Below, in pieces: positions 18,757 through 27,288 of a stretch of 64,000 nucleotides of DNA. The DNA is from Polyangiaceae bacterium. GTDB taxonomy: Bacteria > Myxococcota_A > Polyangia > Polyangiales > Polyangiaceae. Location: the NCBI GenBank assembly GCA_020633235.1, contig JACKEA010000004.1, positions 926,606 through 990,605 of the forward strand. The letters are read 5' to 3'. The notes beneath the pieces were generated by a model, which made no database searches, was not told where the DNA came from, and worked only from the letters and a program-made list of their open reading frames with translations. Each line of letters begins with the position of its first letter. Position 1 is the first letter of the stretch. A program made the position numbers and the translations under genes.

Positions 18757-18767
18757 CGCGGAACCTC
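18753..18767. repeat. Partial copy of the dispersed extragenic repeat
   Basis: GCGCCGCGGAACCTC keeps one half of the consensus; the TGTTGGT end is missing. It precedes the first RCC1 gene's 3' end exactly as the full copies at 19828 and 20908 precede the others, marking a truncated duplication boundary. Confidence 0.6.
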
Positions 18768-18786
18768 GGATCCCGCGCGCTTGGAC

Positions 18787-19695
18787 TCAGTGCTGTCGAG
18801 GTGCGGACTCTCCGTAGCTGGTCTGGCCAAAGTCGTTCAGACCCCAGCAGGCGATGCTCCCGTCCGTGCGCACGCCGCAACCATGGTCATCGCCAAGATC
18901 GATCTGCTCGAACGGTCCGCGGGGAAGCGCCGGTGGAGGGGCTAGGTGTTTCCCTTCGCACTCAACCTCTTTCTCGTCGTTGATGATGCAGACGCCGAAA
19001 TCACCGACGTTGACCATGCGCGCGTGGCGGCCAATGAACGACTTTCCGGCGCCGCCCCAACAGTGCACGATGCCTGCCTCGGAAAGCGCACAACTGCCTC
19101 CGCCGCAGGACAGGCTCGTGAATGCACCTTCAGGTGCGTCTGCAGCACCGCTTGCGTTCCAACCCCAGCAGATGAGAGTTCGGTCCACGCGTATCGCGCA
19201 GGCCTGAATGGGACCCAGGTCGACGTCGAGGAACGCGCCCTCTGGTGAGTCGGTGATGCCGTGGTCGGCCAGGCCCCAGCAGGCGAGCGTCCTGTCAGTG
19301 CGAAGTCCGCACGCGGCACCAAAACCCACGGCGACCTTGAGAAACGTCCCACTCGGCCAGTCCAGCGGCGTTCCCCAGCGCCCACGCTCCCCCGGCCAGC
19401 AGAGCAGCGTGTGATCACGGCGGATGCCACAGGCTTCCGTCCCGCTCACGTCAATGTCGAGCATGTGCTGCGTGTCGCCCAAGGAGTACTTCTCAGCATC
19501 CCGACCCCAGCAGAGTACCTGGCCGTCCGCGTCCACGGAGCAAGAAAGGCGTACGCCAGCCGATACTCGCGGATATCCTGTGTACGGCGGAGCCGCATCG
19601 GGCCGTGGGCTGGGAGGCGGAGGCTCGCCGCGGGTTCGACCGCAAGCAACCACCAGCAGGGTGATGGTGATGGCTCCGGTGATGGACGCTCTCAT
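18787..19695 (-). CDS. RCC1-repeat lipoprotein, copy 1 of 3
   Basis: This 302-residue protein has a lipoprotein signal (MRASITGAITITLLVVACG), a Pro-rich spacer, then about six RCC1/BLIP-II-like propeller repeats with the signature C-x-L/V-x(n)-G-x(n)-CWG (such as ACGIRRDHTLLCWPGERG). The paired cysteines suggest disulfides in an exported beta-propeller. Such proteins often bind other proteins; the partner is unknown. Its 5' part and upstream region are nearly identical to copy 2, while its last ~120 bases are identical to copy 3. Base composition is visibly less GC-rich than the neighbouring core genes. Confidence 0.85.
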   Translation of the reverse strand: MRASITGAITITLLVVACGRTRGEPPPPSPRPDAAPPYTGYPRVSAGVRLSCSVDADGQVLCWGRDAEKYSLGDTQHMLDIDVSGTEACGIRRDHTLLCWPGERGRWGTPLDWPSGTFLKVAVGFGAACGLRTDRTLACWGLADHGITDSPEGAFLDVDLGPIQACAIRVDRTLICWGWNASGAADAPEGAFTSLSCGGGSCALSEAGIVHCWGGAGKSFIGRHARMVNVGDFGVCIINDEKEVECEGKHLAPPPALPRGPFEQIDLGDDHGCGVRTDGSIACWGLNDFGQTSYGESAPRQH

Positions 19696-19827
19696 GAGTG
19701 CACCTCGACCCCTTCGCGCGACGCGGCATTCCCGCTGCTTTCATCATCGCAGGAACTTGCCTTGAGCGCACGCAGACGGAACATCCACGGCTCCAATCGA
19801 CAGCCTTGCACCGGCTATTCCGAATTG

Positions 19828-19850
19828 ATGTTGGTGCGCCGCGGAACCTC
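19828..19850. repeat. Dispersed extragenic repeat, single arm
   Basis: TGTTGGTGCGCCGCGGAACC, close to consensus, lies between RCC1 copies 1 and 2 (about 20 bases downstream of copy 2's stop). It is part of the duplicated unit. Confidence 0.75.
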
Positions 19851-19869
19851 GGTGCCCGCGCGCTCGGAC

Positions 19870-20775
19870 TCAATGCTGTCGAGGTGCGGACTCTCCGTAG
19901 CTGGTCTGGCCATTGTCGTTGAGCCCCCAGCACGCGATGCTTCCATCCGTGCGCACGCCGCAGCCATGATAGTCGCCGAGATCAATCTGCTCGAACGGAC
20001 CAGGAGGGAGAGGGGTCGGGGATACGTGACCCCATTCGCACTCCAGCTCCCTTTGATCATTGATGATGCAAGTAATGAAGTCGCCCACGTTGATCATCCG
20101 CACGTGCCGGCCGACGAACGACTTACCAGCGCCGCCCCAGCAACTCACGATCCCCGCTTCGGAAAGCGCACAGTTGCCGCCGCCAGAGGAAACGCTCGCG
20201 AACTCCCCTTCCGGCGCGTCGGTGGCGCCGTGAAGGTTCCAGCCCCAGCACACGAGAGTGCGGTTTGCACGGAGTGCGCATGCATGGCTGGGACCCATGT
20301 CCACGTCCAGGAACGGGCCCTCAGGTGGGTCGGTGATCCCCTCTTCGGGTGAACCCCAGCAGCCAAGCGTGCCGTCGGTGCGGAGTCCGCATGCGGCGCC
20401 GAAGCCCACGGCGACCTTGCGAAAGGTCCCGTCCGGCCAGTTCAGCGGGGTCGCCCAGCGACCGCGTTCACCGGGCCAGCACAACAGCGTGTGGTCCCGT
20501 AGGATCCCGCACGCTTTGCTTCCGCTCACGTCAATGTCGAGTACGCGCTCCGTGTTGCCCAAGGAGTACTTCTCGGCGTCTCGGCCCCAGCAGTCGACCT
20601 GGCCATCTGCATTGACGGAGCAGGAAAGGGCAACGCCTGCAGATACTCGCGGATAGCCCGTGTACGGCGGAGCCGCATCGGGCCGTGGGCTGGGAGGCGG
20701 AGGCTCGCCGCGGGTTCGACCGCAAGCAACCACCAGCAGGGTGATGGTGATGGCTCCGGTGATGGACGCTCTCAT
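19870..20775 (-). CDS. RCC1-repeat lipoprotein, copy 2 of 3
   Basis: This 301-residue paralogue has the same signal peptide as copy 1, identical in its first 40 or so residues, and the same six repeats. The differences are concentrated in the blades (for example EEGITDPPEG against DHGITDSPEG, and a shorter ECEWGHVSPTPLPPG loop). The WG and Cys positions are kept, so it is probably functional. The 174 bases upstream contain no other gene. Regulation should be shared with copy 1 because the upstream sequences are almost the same. Confidence 0.85.
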   Translation of the reverse strand: MRASITGAITITLLVVACGRTRGEPPPPSPRPDAAPPYTGYPRVSAGVALSCSVNADGQVDCWGRDAEKYSLGNTERVLDIDVSGSKACGILRDHTLLCWPGERGRWATPLNWPDGTFRKVAVGFGAACGLRTDGTLGCWGSPEEGITDPPEGPFLDVDMGPSHACALRANRTLVCWGWNLHGATDAPEGEFASVSSGGGNCALSEAGIVSCWGGAGKSFVGRHVRMINVGDFITCIINDQRELECEWGHVSPTPLPPGPFEQIDLGDYHGCGVRTDGSIACWGLNDNGQTSYGESAPRQH

Positions 20776-20907
20776 GAGTGCACCTCGACCCCTTCGCGCG
20801 ACGCGGCATTCCCACTGCTTTCATCATCGCAGGAACTTGCCTTGAGCGCACGCAGACGGAACATCCACGGCTCCAATCGACAGCCTTGCACCGGCTATTC
20901 CGAATTG

Positions 20908-20930
20908 ATGTTGGTGCGCCGCGGAACCTC
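20908..20930. repeat. Dispersed extragenic repeat, single arm
   Basis: This is a copy of the consensus between RCC1 copies 2 and 3, identical to the one at 19828-19850. Confidence 0.75.
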
Positions 20931-20949
20931 GGATCCCGCGCGCTTGGAC

Positions 20950-21858
20950 TCAGTGCTGTCGAGGTGCGGACTCTCCGTAGCTGGTCTGGCCAAAGTCGTT
21001 CAGACCCCAGCAGGCGATGCTCCCGTCCGTGCGCACGCCGCAACCGTGTTCATCGCCCAGGTCGATCTGCTCGAAGGGACCCCGGGGCAGAGCGGGCGGA
21101 GGGGTCAGGTGACTCCCTTCACACTCGAGCTCTTTTTCGTCATTGATGATGCAGGTGCCGAAGTCACCGACGTTGACCATGCGTGCGTGGCGGCCAATGA
21201 ACGACTTTCCGGCGAGACCCCAGCAACTCACGATGCCGGCCTCAGAAAGCGCGCAGCTTCCCCCGCCGGAGGAAACGTTGACGAACTGGCCTTCTGGCGG
21301 GTCGGTGGCGCCGTCAACGTTCCAGCCCCAGCACACCACGGTGCGATTCAAACGCAGTGCGCAGGCGTGACTGGGGCCCAGGTCCACGTCGAGGAATGCG
21401 CCTTCGGGTGGGTCGGTGATTCCGTGAGCGGGTGAACCCCAGCAGGCGAGCGTGCCGTCGGTGCGGAGTCCGCAGGCGGCGCCGTAGCCCACAGCAACCT
21501 TGCGAAACGCCCCATTCGGCCAGTCCAAGGGCGTTCCCCAGCGCCCACGCTCCCCCGGCCAGCAGAGGAGCGTGTGATCCCGTCGGATGCCGCAGGCTTC
21601 TGTGCCGCCGACATCGATGTCAAGCAGGTGCTCCGTGTCCCCGAGCGAAAATTTCTCGGCGTCCCGGCCCCAACAGTCGACCTGACCGTCAGTGTTCACG
21701 GAACAGGTAAGCCTCACGCCGGTAGACACTCGCGGATACCCTGTGTAGGCCGGAGCCGCATCGGGCCGTGATTCTTGGGGCGGCGGTTCGTTTCGAGTTC
21801 GACTGCATCCGACCAGAAGCAGTGCGACGGCCACGGTTCCAACGACGGCAGTCTTCAT
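20950..21858 (-). CDS. RCC1-repeat lipoprotein, copy 3 of 3
   Basis: The 302-residue protein has its own signal peptide (MKTAVVGTVAVALLLVGCS), different from copies 1 and 2, then the same repeat domain. Its ATG at 21858 overlaps the stop of the metalloprotease gene (ATGA). This copy is therefore the operon partner of the protease and probably the ancestral one, from which copies 1 and 2 were duplicated with a different 5' end. A role with the protease (substrate binding, inhibition or anchoring) is a guess from the overlap. Confidence 0.85.
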   Translation of the reverse strand: MKTAVVGTVAVALLLVGCSRTRNEPPPQESRPDAAPAYTGYPRVSTGVRLTCSVNTDGQVDCWGRDAEKFSLGDTEHLLDIDVGGTEACGIRRDHTLLCWPGERGRWGTPLDWPNGAFRKVAVGYGAACGLRTDGTLACWGSPAHGITDPPEGAFLDVDLGPSHACALRLNRTVVCWGWNVDGATDPPEGQFVNVSSGGGSCALSEAGIVSCWGLAGKSFIGRHARMVNVGDFGTCIINDEKELECEGSHLTPPPALPRGPFEQIDLGDEHGCGVRTDGSIACWGLNDFGQTSYGESAPRQH

Positions 21859-24551
21859 GGGTACACCTCGTTCCCGCTTGCTCGCACGATCCCCACTTCG
21901 AGGTCGTAGCTGTCCTCGCAAGAGCCCTGAGCCTGTGCCAGGCGCACACCTACAAACCAGCGATGATAGAGGTTGCCCGGTGGATCGCCGGGTCCGTCTC
22001 CAGCGATGAAGGTCACGTTCGCACTCGGCTGCGGATTGTCGATGTTCGATTGCGGCGTGGCGCCGGTCGAATCTGGTTGCGGATAGAGCTGACGCGCTTT
22101 CGAGCAGTTCTTGGGTACGCCCTCCTCGAAGGCGCAGGGGCCCTCGCGGTAGAGCCGCACTTCGAACTTGCTGCCGCCGCTACCGGAGATATTGTAGTGC
22201 AGGGTGTCGCCGGCGGCCGCGCGCTCGTTCACGGCGAAGAAGTCTTCTTCTCCCGTGCACACGCTGCCGGTGATCACCCGCCCGTAGCGCCTTCCGACTC
22301 CAATCAAGTTCATGGCGGCATTGCCGCCAAGCTTGCTGACGTCCTGCGCGTTGTGGCTCCCCGTCTGTTCTTGGCCACGGCCGAAACCGTATTGCGCGAA
22401 GGTCCGCCGGATGCGTTCGCGGGATGCGGTGAAGTTCCATCCTTCGGTCTTGGAGAGTTGTTCCGTGTCCGCAGCCATGATGTCGATGAGATCGTGCAAC
22501 GTCGGTGGCGTGCTCTTGGCTTCCGTCCAGGTGTAGAGCAAAAGCTGAGCGAGCCGGTCATGGCCCACATCCCAGTCTGCTCCGCCGCCGGTCGACGGCT
22601 GGCCGAGCGGGGTCCCGAGCGCGAAAGTCTCGACCTCGCTGGTCGGAAGCTGGGGATTGAAGCCGCCGGTGACCAGCAGCTTGCAGACGCCACCCAGCAG
22701 CGTGGAGTTCGCCTCGTAGGTGTCGAGCCCTGGCAGCAGCACCTGACTCTGCTGCCCAGCCCAGTACGTGTACACCAGGTTAGAGGGCAAGTTCGAAGCG
22801 CCGGGACCGAAGCTGTCATGAGGATTTGCGAGATTCGGGAAACCGAGCGCGACCTTCGTCGGGTCCTCGTAGTCTCCCGCGGAAAGGTGGAAGGGCGCTT
22901 CGGGACCCAAGATCTGGTACTGCGGACCCAGCTCGTTCGGCAGGTTCGGGGGCAGGTTGGCCAGGCGCGCGTCGTTGAGCGCCACCATTGCCAAACAGTC
23001 CGCCAAGCCTTCGTCGATCGTCTTCATCTCGCTGTTGTCGGAGGGATTGGTGGCCGTGGCGTCGTAGTAGACCGAGTGCGCGAACTCGTGCGCAACGAAC
23101 GAAGCACCGGCGCTGGTGCGGAATACTGGCCCAGGCCTCCCGAGTTTCACGATTCCGTTGCCTTCGAGAACCCCCGTCGGAAAGGTCGTCGGCTCGTACG
23201 GTATGTACTTGGCGAAGTCCTTCTTGTACTGGTTGGTATACTGCGCCACGTAGCGCACGGGCTGTCCTCCTGCCACGCGGGAGACGTAGCCTCGCTTCTT
23301 CAACGTGCGTACTGCCCGTTCTCCCCAGAACTGGGAGCTGACTGCGTGCTCGACGCCCGTGGGGTTCTGCGGGTCGATCTCCTCGAACCAGATGTCGTCG
23401 TTGTCGCGGAACATGGAGCTCAGGCCCACGTCCAGAGTATCGGCCCGCAACGTGATCACATCTTGGGCCCCAATAAGCCGCTCCGGACGCTCGTTGCACG
23501 AGACCATCGCGTAGGGACGATCGAGATACGGATCTTCGCCGGCATACAACTCGGCCCAAGAATAGCGCGCCGTCGAAATGTACCTCCCAACGCCTTCTGG
23601 GTCCGTTCCGTACCCGTCAAACACCCAACAAAGCACCAGGTTCAAGATGGGATAGAGCTGCGGTATCGGAATGGCCTTGTACGTGTCGGCCGGGTCGCCG
23701 CCAGGGTCGAAGTTCCCGTCGAAGGTCAGAGGTTTCAGCTCGCGGACCTCGCCCGTGAACCCGTCGATCAACACGTCGATGGCCTGTGACACGGCGGCAT
23801 CGGGATTGATGAGTCGTACCCGCCACGCGTCGCGATCGTTTGCCCGCCGAACCATGGACCGTGGCCGAGCACCGCCAAGAGGTGCGGGCTTGCGGAGCAC
23901 CTGCAGCTCCGGCGGAGAAGTTGGCGCCACGGCCAGCTCCCCGGCCCCGGTTTCTCGCGCGTAGTCGATGGCGGTGAGCGCTGCCTCATCCGCGAGCACC
24001 TCCAGAGCAGGCGGCTCGAGGTCGGGCTGGAAGGAGCTGGTGACCAGCGAGACCGTGCTGGGATCGACGCCGAAGTGAACGCTGACGCGAGCGTTCATGA
24101 CGCGGGCTGCGGGCGCGTCTGGACTCGCTTGGAACATGTGCTGAAAGCCGGCGGCGCGAGCATCGGGGTTGCCCGGTAGGGGCACGAGCTGGTCGACGTC
24201 CGTGCGAGCACCGAGCAGGTCGCGGAACTCCCGGCTCTGCACGAGCGCGCGCAGCGCTCGTTCGCGCTCGGCGTAGACTCGGCTCGCTATCGAGGGTGGA
24301 AGCTTTCGCACTCGCGCCACCTGCAGCCACGTCCGCGCGAAGCGGCTCAGCCCCGGCAGCGGCAGCGCTGGCTCCCAAGTGATGACCCGGACGTTGTCTC
24401 CGAGCTCATCCCGCGATGGGGCGGGGAGGGCGTGGGTCACCCGTGGAAAGAAGACGAACGCGATGGCGACGAACAGCAGAAGGGCTCTGCGGCTCTGCGG
24501 CTCTGCGGCTCTGCGGCTCTGCGGCTCTGCGGCTCTGCGGCTCTGCGGCAT
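21855..24551 (-). CDS. Secreted zinc metalloprotease (gluzincin, thermolysin-like site), phase-variable start region
   Basis: This protein has 898 residues. The active site is H488-E489-F-A-H492 (VAHEFAHSVYYD) with the third zinc ligand E514 in IDEGLADC, the gluzincin pattern of M4/M36 peptidases. A propeptide-like N-terminal half and a C-terminal beta-rich domain flank it. The start is firm: AAGGGGAG lies 7 bases before the ATG at 24551. The first ~23 residues (PQSRRAAE repeated) come from an 8-base tandem repeat, and the hydrophobic signal LLLFVAIAFVFF follows only in the present frame. Gain or loss of a unit would abolish the protein. It is followed by RCC1 copy 3 with a 4-base overlap. 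Confidence 0.85.
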   Translation of the reverse strand: MPQSRRAAEPQSRRAAEPQSRRALLLFVAIAFVFFPRVTHALPAPSRDELGDNVRVITWEPALPLPGLSRFARTWLQVARVRKLPPSIASRVYAERERALRALVQSREFRDLLGARTDVDQLVPLPGNPDARAAGFQHMFQASPDAPAARVMNARVSVHFGVDPSTVSLVTSSFQPDLEPPALEVLADEAALTAIDYARETGAGELAVAPTSPPELQVLRKPAPLGGARPRSMVRRANDRDAWRVRLINPDAAVSQAIDVLIDGFTGEVRELKPLTFDGNFDPGGDPADTYKAIPIPQLYPILNLVLCWVFDGYGTDPEGVGRYISTARYSWAELYAGEDPYLDRPYAMVSCNERPERLIGAQDVITLRADTLDVGLSSMFRDNDDIWFEEIDPQNPTGVEHAVSSQFWGERAVRTLKKRGYVSRVAGGQPVRYVAQYTNQYKKDFAKYIPYEPTTFPTGVLEGNGIVKLGRPGPVFRTSAGASFVAHEFAHSVYYDATATNPSDNSEMKTIDEGLADCLAMVALNDARLANLPPNLPNELGPQYQILGPEAPFHLSAGDYEDPTKVALGFPNLANPHDSFGPGASNLPSNLVYTYWAGQQSQVLLPGLDTYEANSTLLGGVCKLLVTGGFNPQLPTSEVETFALGTPLGQPSTGGGADWDVGHDRLAQLLLYTWTEAKSTPPTLHDLIDIMAADTEQLSKTEGWNFTASRERIRRTFAQYGFGRGQEQTGSHNAQDVSKLGGNAAMNLIGVGRRYGRVITGSVCTGEEDFFAVNERAAAGDTLHYNISGSGGSKFEVRLYREGPCAFEEGVPKNCSKARQLYPQPDSTGATPQSNIDNPQPSANVTFIAGDGPGDPPGNLYHRWFVGVRLAQAQGSCEDSYDLEVGIVRASGNEVYP
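24483..24546 (-). repeat. Octanucleotide simple-sequence repeat (8 copies of GGCTCTGC)
   Basis: There are eight perfect copies of an 8-base unit, plus a partial ninth, inside the 5' coding end of the metalloprotease, beginning just after the start codon. Because 8 is not a multiple of 3, each slippage event shifts the reading frame. This is the hallmark of contingency loci. Confidence 0.92.
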
Positions 24552-24738
24552 TGCTACTCCCCTTGGGCAGGCCGAATAACCCCACCCATCCACGAAGCCT
24601 ATCCCGCGCTGCCGTCGCGGTCAACGTGAGAACACACGCACACCGGGACCTACACGCGACTCACTTCCTGCGGCTGCACCGCGACATGATGTTGAACAAG
24701 TGGTCAACGTGCTGCGACGGGAACTGTCGCAGGCGCGG

Positions 24739-25098
24739 TCAAGAGCAGCAGGGATTGCCGACGCAGGGTGGGACCGCGGCGCAGACGTTGGGGCCCGAGC
24801 AGCAGGTGCCGGCGGGCGTCTTGCACTGGTCGGCGCAACCGCCGCCGCCGCCGGAACCGCCGGAGCTCGACCCGCCCGTTGCTCCGGTACCCGCGCTGGC
24901 GCCGGTGCCGGCGAAGCCGGCGTAGGCGCCGCCGCCGCCGCTGCCGCCGCCGGGATCCACGCACTGGCCACCGCTGCACACGCGGCTGCCCTTGCAGTCC
25001 GTGTCCTTCTTGCAGCCGCCGTCGTCGCTCGAGCACGCGCCGAGGGATGCGGTCAGAGCGGCGAGCAGCGCCGAAGCGAACGCCAAGCGTCGAGACAT
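24739..25098 (-). CDS. Small Cys-rich lipoprotein
   Basis: This 119-residue protein has a lipobox at SLGAC (about residue 19). A Cys cluster follows (GGCKKDTDCKGSRVCSGGQC, residues ~27-46), then a Gly/Ser/Ala linker, and a second Cys cluster ends in VGNPCCS. The two folded patches joined by a flexible linker resemble myxobacterial surface lipoproteins. The function is unknown. The last 24 bases recur at 18411-18434. The 187 bases to the metalloprotease start show nothing else notable. Confidence 0.75.
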   Translation of the reverse strand: MSRRLAFASALLAALTASLGACSSDDGGCKKDTDCKGSRVCSGGQCVDPGGGSGGGGAYAGFAGTGASAGTGATGGSSSGGSGGGGGCADQCKTPAGTCCSGPNVCAAVPPCVGNPCCS

Positions 25099-25210
25099 CG
25101 CGCGCAGTGTAGCACCGCGCGCCGTCCGCGAGTTCCCGCGGCGGACCGTCAAGAAATGCACGAAGCTCCTGAGCCCTGAAAGTGGGGTACGCTCCCCGCC
25201 GGAGGCACTC

Positions 25211-25642
25211 GTGCTCGTCGATACCATCAAGAAACGCATCATGGCCGCCATGAAGGCAAAGAACGATCTCGAGAAGGAGGTCCTGCGCGTCGCCCTGGGG
25301 GACATCCAGACGGAAGAAGCGCGCGGCACCGAGATCACCGACGCCTACTGCGAGAAGGTCCTGAAGAAGCTGGTCAAGAGCAACCGCGAGACGCTGGACA
25401 ACGTGACGGACGCGGCCCAGCGCGCGACGCTGGAGCAGGAGATCGTGATCCTCGAGTCTCTGTTGCCGAAGACGCTGTCGCCCGAGGAGATCGCGGCGCA
25501 GCTCGCGCCCGTGCACGAGCAGATCCGTGCGGCGGGCAACGACGGGCAAGCTACCGGCGTGGCCATGAAGCACCTGAAGGGTGCCGGCATCGCGGCGGAT
25601 GGCAAGGACGTGGCCGCCGCGGTCAAGAGCTTGCGCAGTTAA
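25211..25642 (+). CDS. GatB/YqeY domain protein
   Basis: The 143-residue protein matches the free-standing YqeY family, related to the tRNA-binding tail of GatB. It shows the all-helical sequence from VDTIKKRIMAAMKAK to the end, including EIVILESLLPKTLSPEEI and the Gly-rich GNDGQATGVAMKHL. The family may bind tRNA or assist amidation; its exact role is not settled. The start is GTG at 25211, with GGAGG 5 bases upstream; a longer frame from 24992 overlaps the lipoprotein gene and is rejected. Its 3' end overlaps the convergent SBBP gene by 4 bases. Confidence 0.9.
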   Translation: MLVDTIKKRIMAAMKAKNDLEKEVLRVALGDIQTEEARGTEITDAYCEKVLKKLVKSNRETLDNVTDAAQRATLEQEIVILESLLPKTLSPEEIAAQLAPVHEQIRAAGNDGQATGVAMKHLKGAGIAADGKDVAAAVKSLRS

Positions 25643-27162
25643 GGCGCGAGCTTCGCGATCAGCGCCTGGTTGGCGTTGAGCGTTCCTTCGTAGCCGACGA
25701 CGAAGACGTTGCCGGAGAGATCCGGGAACACGCCTTGGGCGTATTCCTTGCCGGCGGTGTTCTGCAACACCTGCATCCACAGCGGGGCGCCGTCCGTGGT
25801 GAGGGCCAGCACGAAGGAATCGAGGTTGGTCGTGGCGTCGTAGCGCACACCGGCGGCGTAGACCTTGCCTTTGCCGATGGTGATGGCCAACACCTGTTCG
25901 AAGTCCGGTCCGCCGAACTGGTAGGTCCACAGCTCGTTGCCGTCGGAGTCGTATTTGCGAACGAAGCCGTCAGCGCCGCCTCCGCTGCTGCAGCCTACCT
26001 GCCCGCTCACGTAGCCGCCCACGTAGACATTGCCCAACACGTCGGCCACGATGCCGAAGCCCGCGTCAGCGCCGGCGGTGCCGAACTGCCGCGTCCAGAG
26101 CTCATTGCCGGCGGGGCTCACCTTGCTCACGAAGCCGTCCCAACCCCCCGCATTGGGAGCGGCCAGGTCGCCCTCGGTGTAGCCGGTGACGTAGGCGCTG
26201 CCGATGAGGTCCGTGGCCACGGAATAGCCCTGATCCGCGGCGCTGGTGCCGAACTGATGTGTCCACTGCACGCCGCCGATGCCGTCGAGCTTGCGCACGT
26301 AGGCGTCGCTGCTGCCGGCATTGGCTCCCGCGTCGTCGTCCCCCAGCCAGCCCAGGGTGCGTCCGGTGGCGTAGACGTTGTCGTACTTGTCGGCCGCCAC
26401 CGAGAGCACGTAGTCGTCTTCGGAAGTGCCGAACTGGTGCGTCCACGCCACCGTGGGCGCCGTGGCTCCATCGGTCAGCTTGCGTACGTAGCCGTCGAAT
26501 TTCCCCTGGCTCGCGCCGGTCAGGCCCTTCGCGGTGATGCCTCCCACGAGGACGTTTCCGCTCCAGTCCATGGCGATGCCATAGGCGTCCTCGTTGCCGC
26601 CGCTGGTGCTGCCGAACTGGTGCGTCCAGAGCTCATTTGCGGAAGGGCTCACCTTGCGCACGTAGGCGTCGCTGCCGCCGTAGCTGGTGGCGCCCAGGGT
26701 GCCGTCGGTGACGCCCGCCACGAACGCGTTGCCGCTGCTGTCGGTGACGACGGCGTACGCGCGGTCGCTCAGCGGAGTGCCGAAGCTCTTGTTCCAAGTG
26801 GGGACGTGGGTGGGCAGCCCGGTCCACGGCAGGCAACCCGCGTCAGCGCCCGCGACGCCGCCACTGCCGGCCATGCCCCCGCTGCCGGCGCTGGCGTCGG
26901 TTCCGGCGTCCATTCCCGAACTGCCCCCCGTCGCGCCGCCGGTGCCCCCCGTCGCGCCGCCGGTGCCCCCCGTCGCGCCGCCGGTGCCCCCCGTCGCGCC
27001 GCCGGTGCCCCCGGAGCTGGTGCCCCCGGAGCTGGCACCCCCCGAGCTGGCTCCGCCCGTGCTCTTCCCGCCGGATCCTTGATGGTTGTTGTCGTTGTCG
27101 TTGTTGCCGCCGCCGCAGGCCGCGATCACCACGATGCCGAGCCCAAGAAGTGCCGCCCTCAT
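25639..27162 (-). CDS. SBBP-repeat lipoprotein with long Gly/Thr linker
   Basis: This is a 507-residue lipoprotein (lipobox IAAC). After the lipid anchor comes a low-complexity stretch (about 20-110) with a 7-residue unit GGTGGAT repeated, encoded by a 21-base minisatellite. The rest is built of beta-propeller-type SBBP repeats such as DAYVRKVSP, followed by ELWTHQFGT and GNVYVGG, about seven to eight in number. Surface exposure is likely. Partners are unknown. The repeated units at protein and DNA level make this a candidate for length variation. Confidence 0.82.
   Translation of the reverse strand: MRAALLGLGIVVIAACGGGNNDNDNNHQGSGGKSTGGASSGGASSGGTSSGGTGGATGGTGGATGGTGGATGGTGGATGGSSGMDAGTDASAGSGGMAGSGGVAGADAGCLPWTGLPTHVPTWNKSFGTPLSDRAYAVVTDSSGNAFVAGVTDGTLGATSYGGSDAYVRKVSPSANELWTHQFGSTSGGNEDAYGIAMDWSGNVLVGGITAKGLTGASQGKFDGYVRKLTDGATAPTVAWTHQFGTSEDDYVLSVAADKYDNVYATGRTLGWLGDDDAGANAGSSDAYVRKLDGIGGVQWTHQFGTSAADQGYSVATDLIGSAYVTGYTEGDLAAPNAGGWDGFVSKVSPAGNELWTRQFGTAGADAGFGIVADVLGNVYVGGYVSGQVGCSSGGGADGFVRKYDSDGNELWTYQFGGPDFEQVLAITIGKGKVYAAGVRYDATTNLDSFVLALTTDGAPLWMQVLQNTAGKEYAQGVFPDLSGNVFVVGYEGTLNANQALIAKLAP
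26922..27011. repeat. 21-base minisatellite in SBBP lipoprotein linker
   Basis: About four consecutive copies of a 21-base unit (reverse complement encoding GGTGGAT) lie in frame, so copy-number change would alter linker length but not the frame. Confidence 0.8.
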
Positions 27163-27246
27163 GCTGACTACGCTACCCGCGCGACACCAGCGGCGAAGTA
27201 GTGAATTCCGCTATCCGCCTCGACCTGCGCGCCGTCGGCGGCCCGT

Positions 27247-27269
27247 GAGGTTCCGCGGCGAACCAACAT
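27247..27269. repeat. Dispersed extragenic repeat, single arm
   Basis: This is a reverse-orientation copy ending in CCAACATT, lying 20 bases downstream of the stop of the Sel1 gene that ends at 27289. Confidence 0.7.
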
Positions 27270-27288
27270 TTGGCTGGAACGGCGACGA

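Larger units (their letters stand above)
18372..18786. other. 415-base intergenic region with gene relics
   Basis: No intact gene is seen. From left to right: a GC-rich inverted repeat (about 18370-18395) next to the Sel1 start, a 24-base copy of the 3' end of another lipoprotein gene (18411-18434), a degraded reverse-strand reading frame (about 18571-18756), and a partial copy of the dispersed repeat (18753-18767) just before the first RCC1 gene. It reads like a graveyard of duplicated sequence. Confidence 0.6.
18750..21858 (-). repeat. Tandem array of ~1,080-base RCC1 gene units
   Basis: Three genes recur at about 1,080-base spacing, each unit comprising the gene, its upstream region and a copy of the dispersed repeat. 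The upstream regions 19696-19850 and 20776-20930 differ at a single base that I could see (19734 versus 20814), whereas the coding parts differ much more and in patches. Confidence 0.85.

Noticed and set aside
18670..18765. Forward coding segment reading LEALELPVFHEEALPVLLE
   Set aside because: A stop codon lies immediately upstream and no start codon with a ribosome site is present; it is antisense to the relic, so either strand could be the real remnant.
24483..24546. CRISPR array
   Set aside because: The units are 8 bases with no spacers; it is a simple-sequence repeat.
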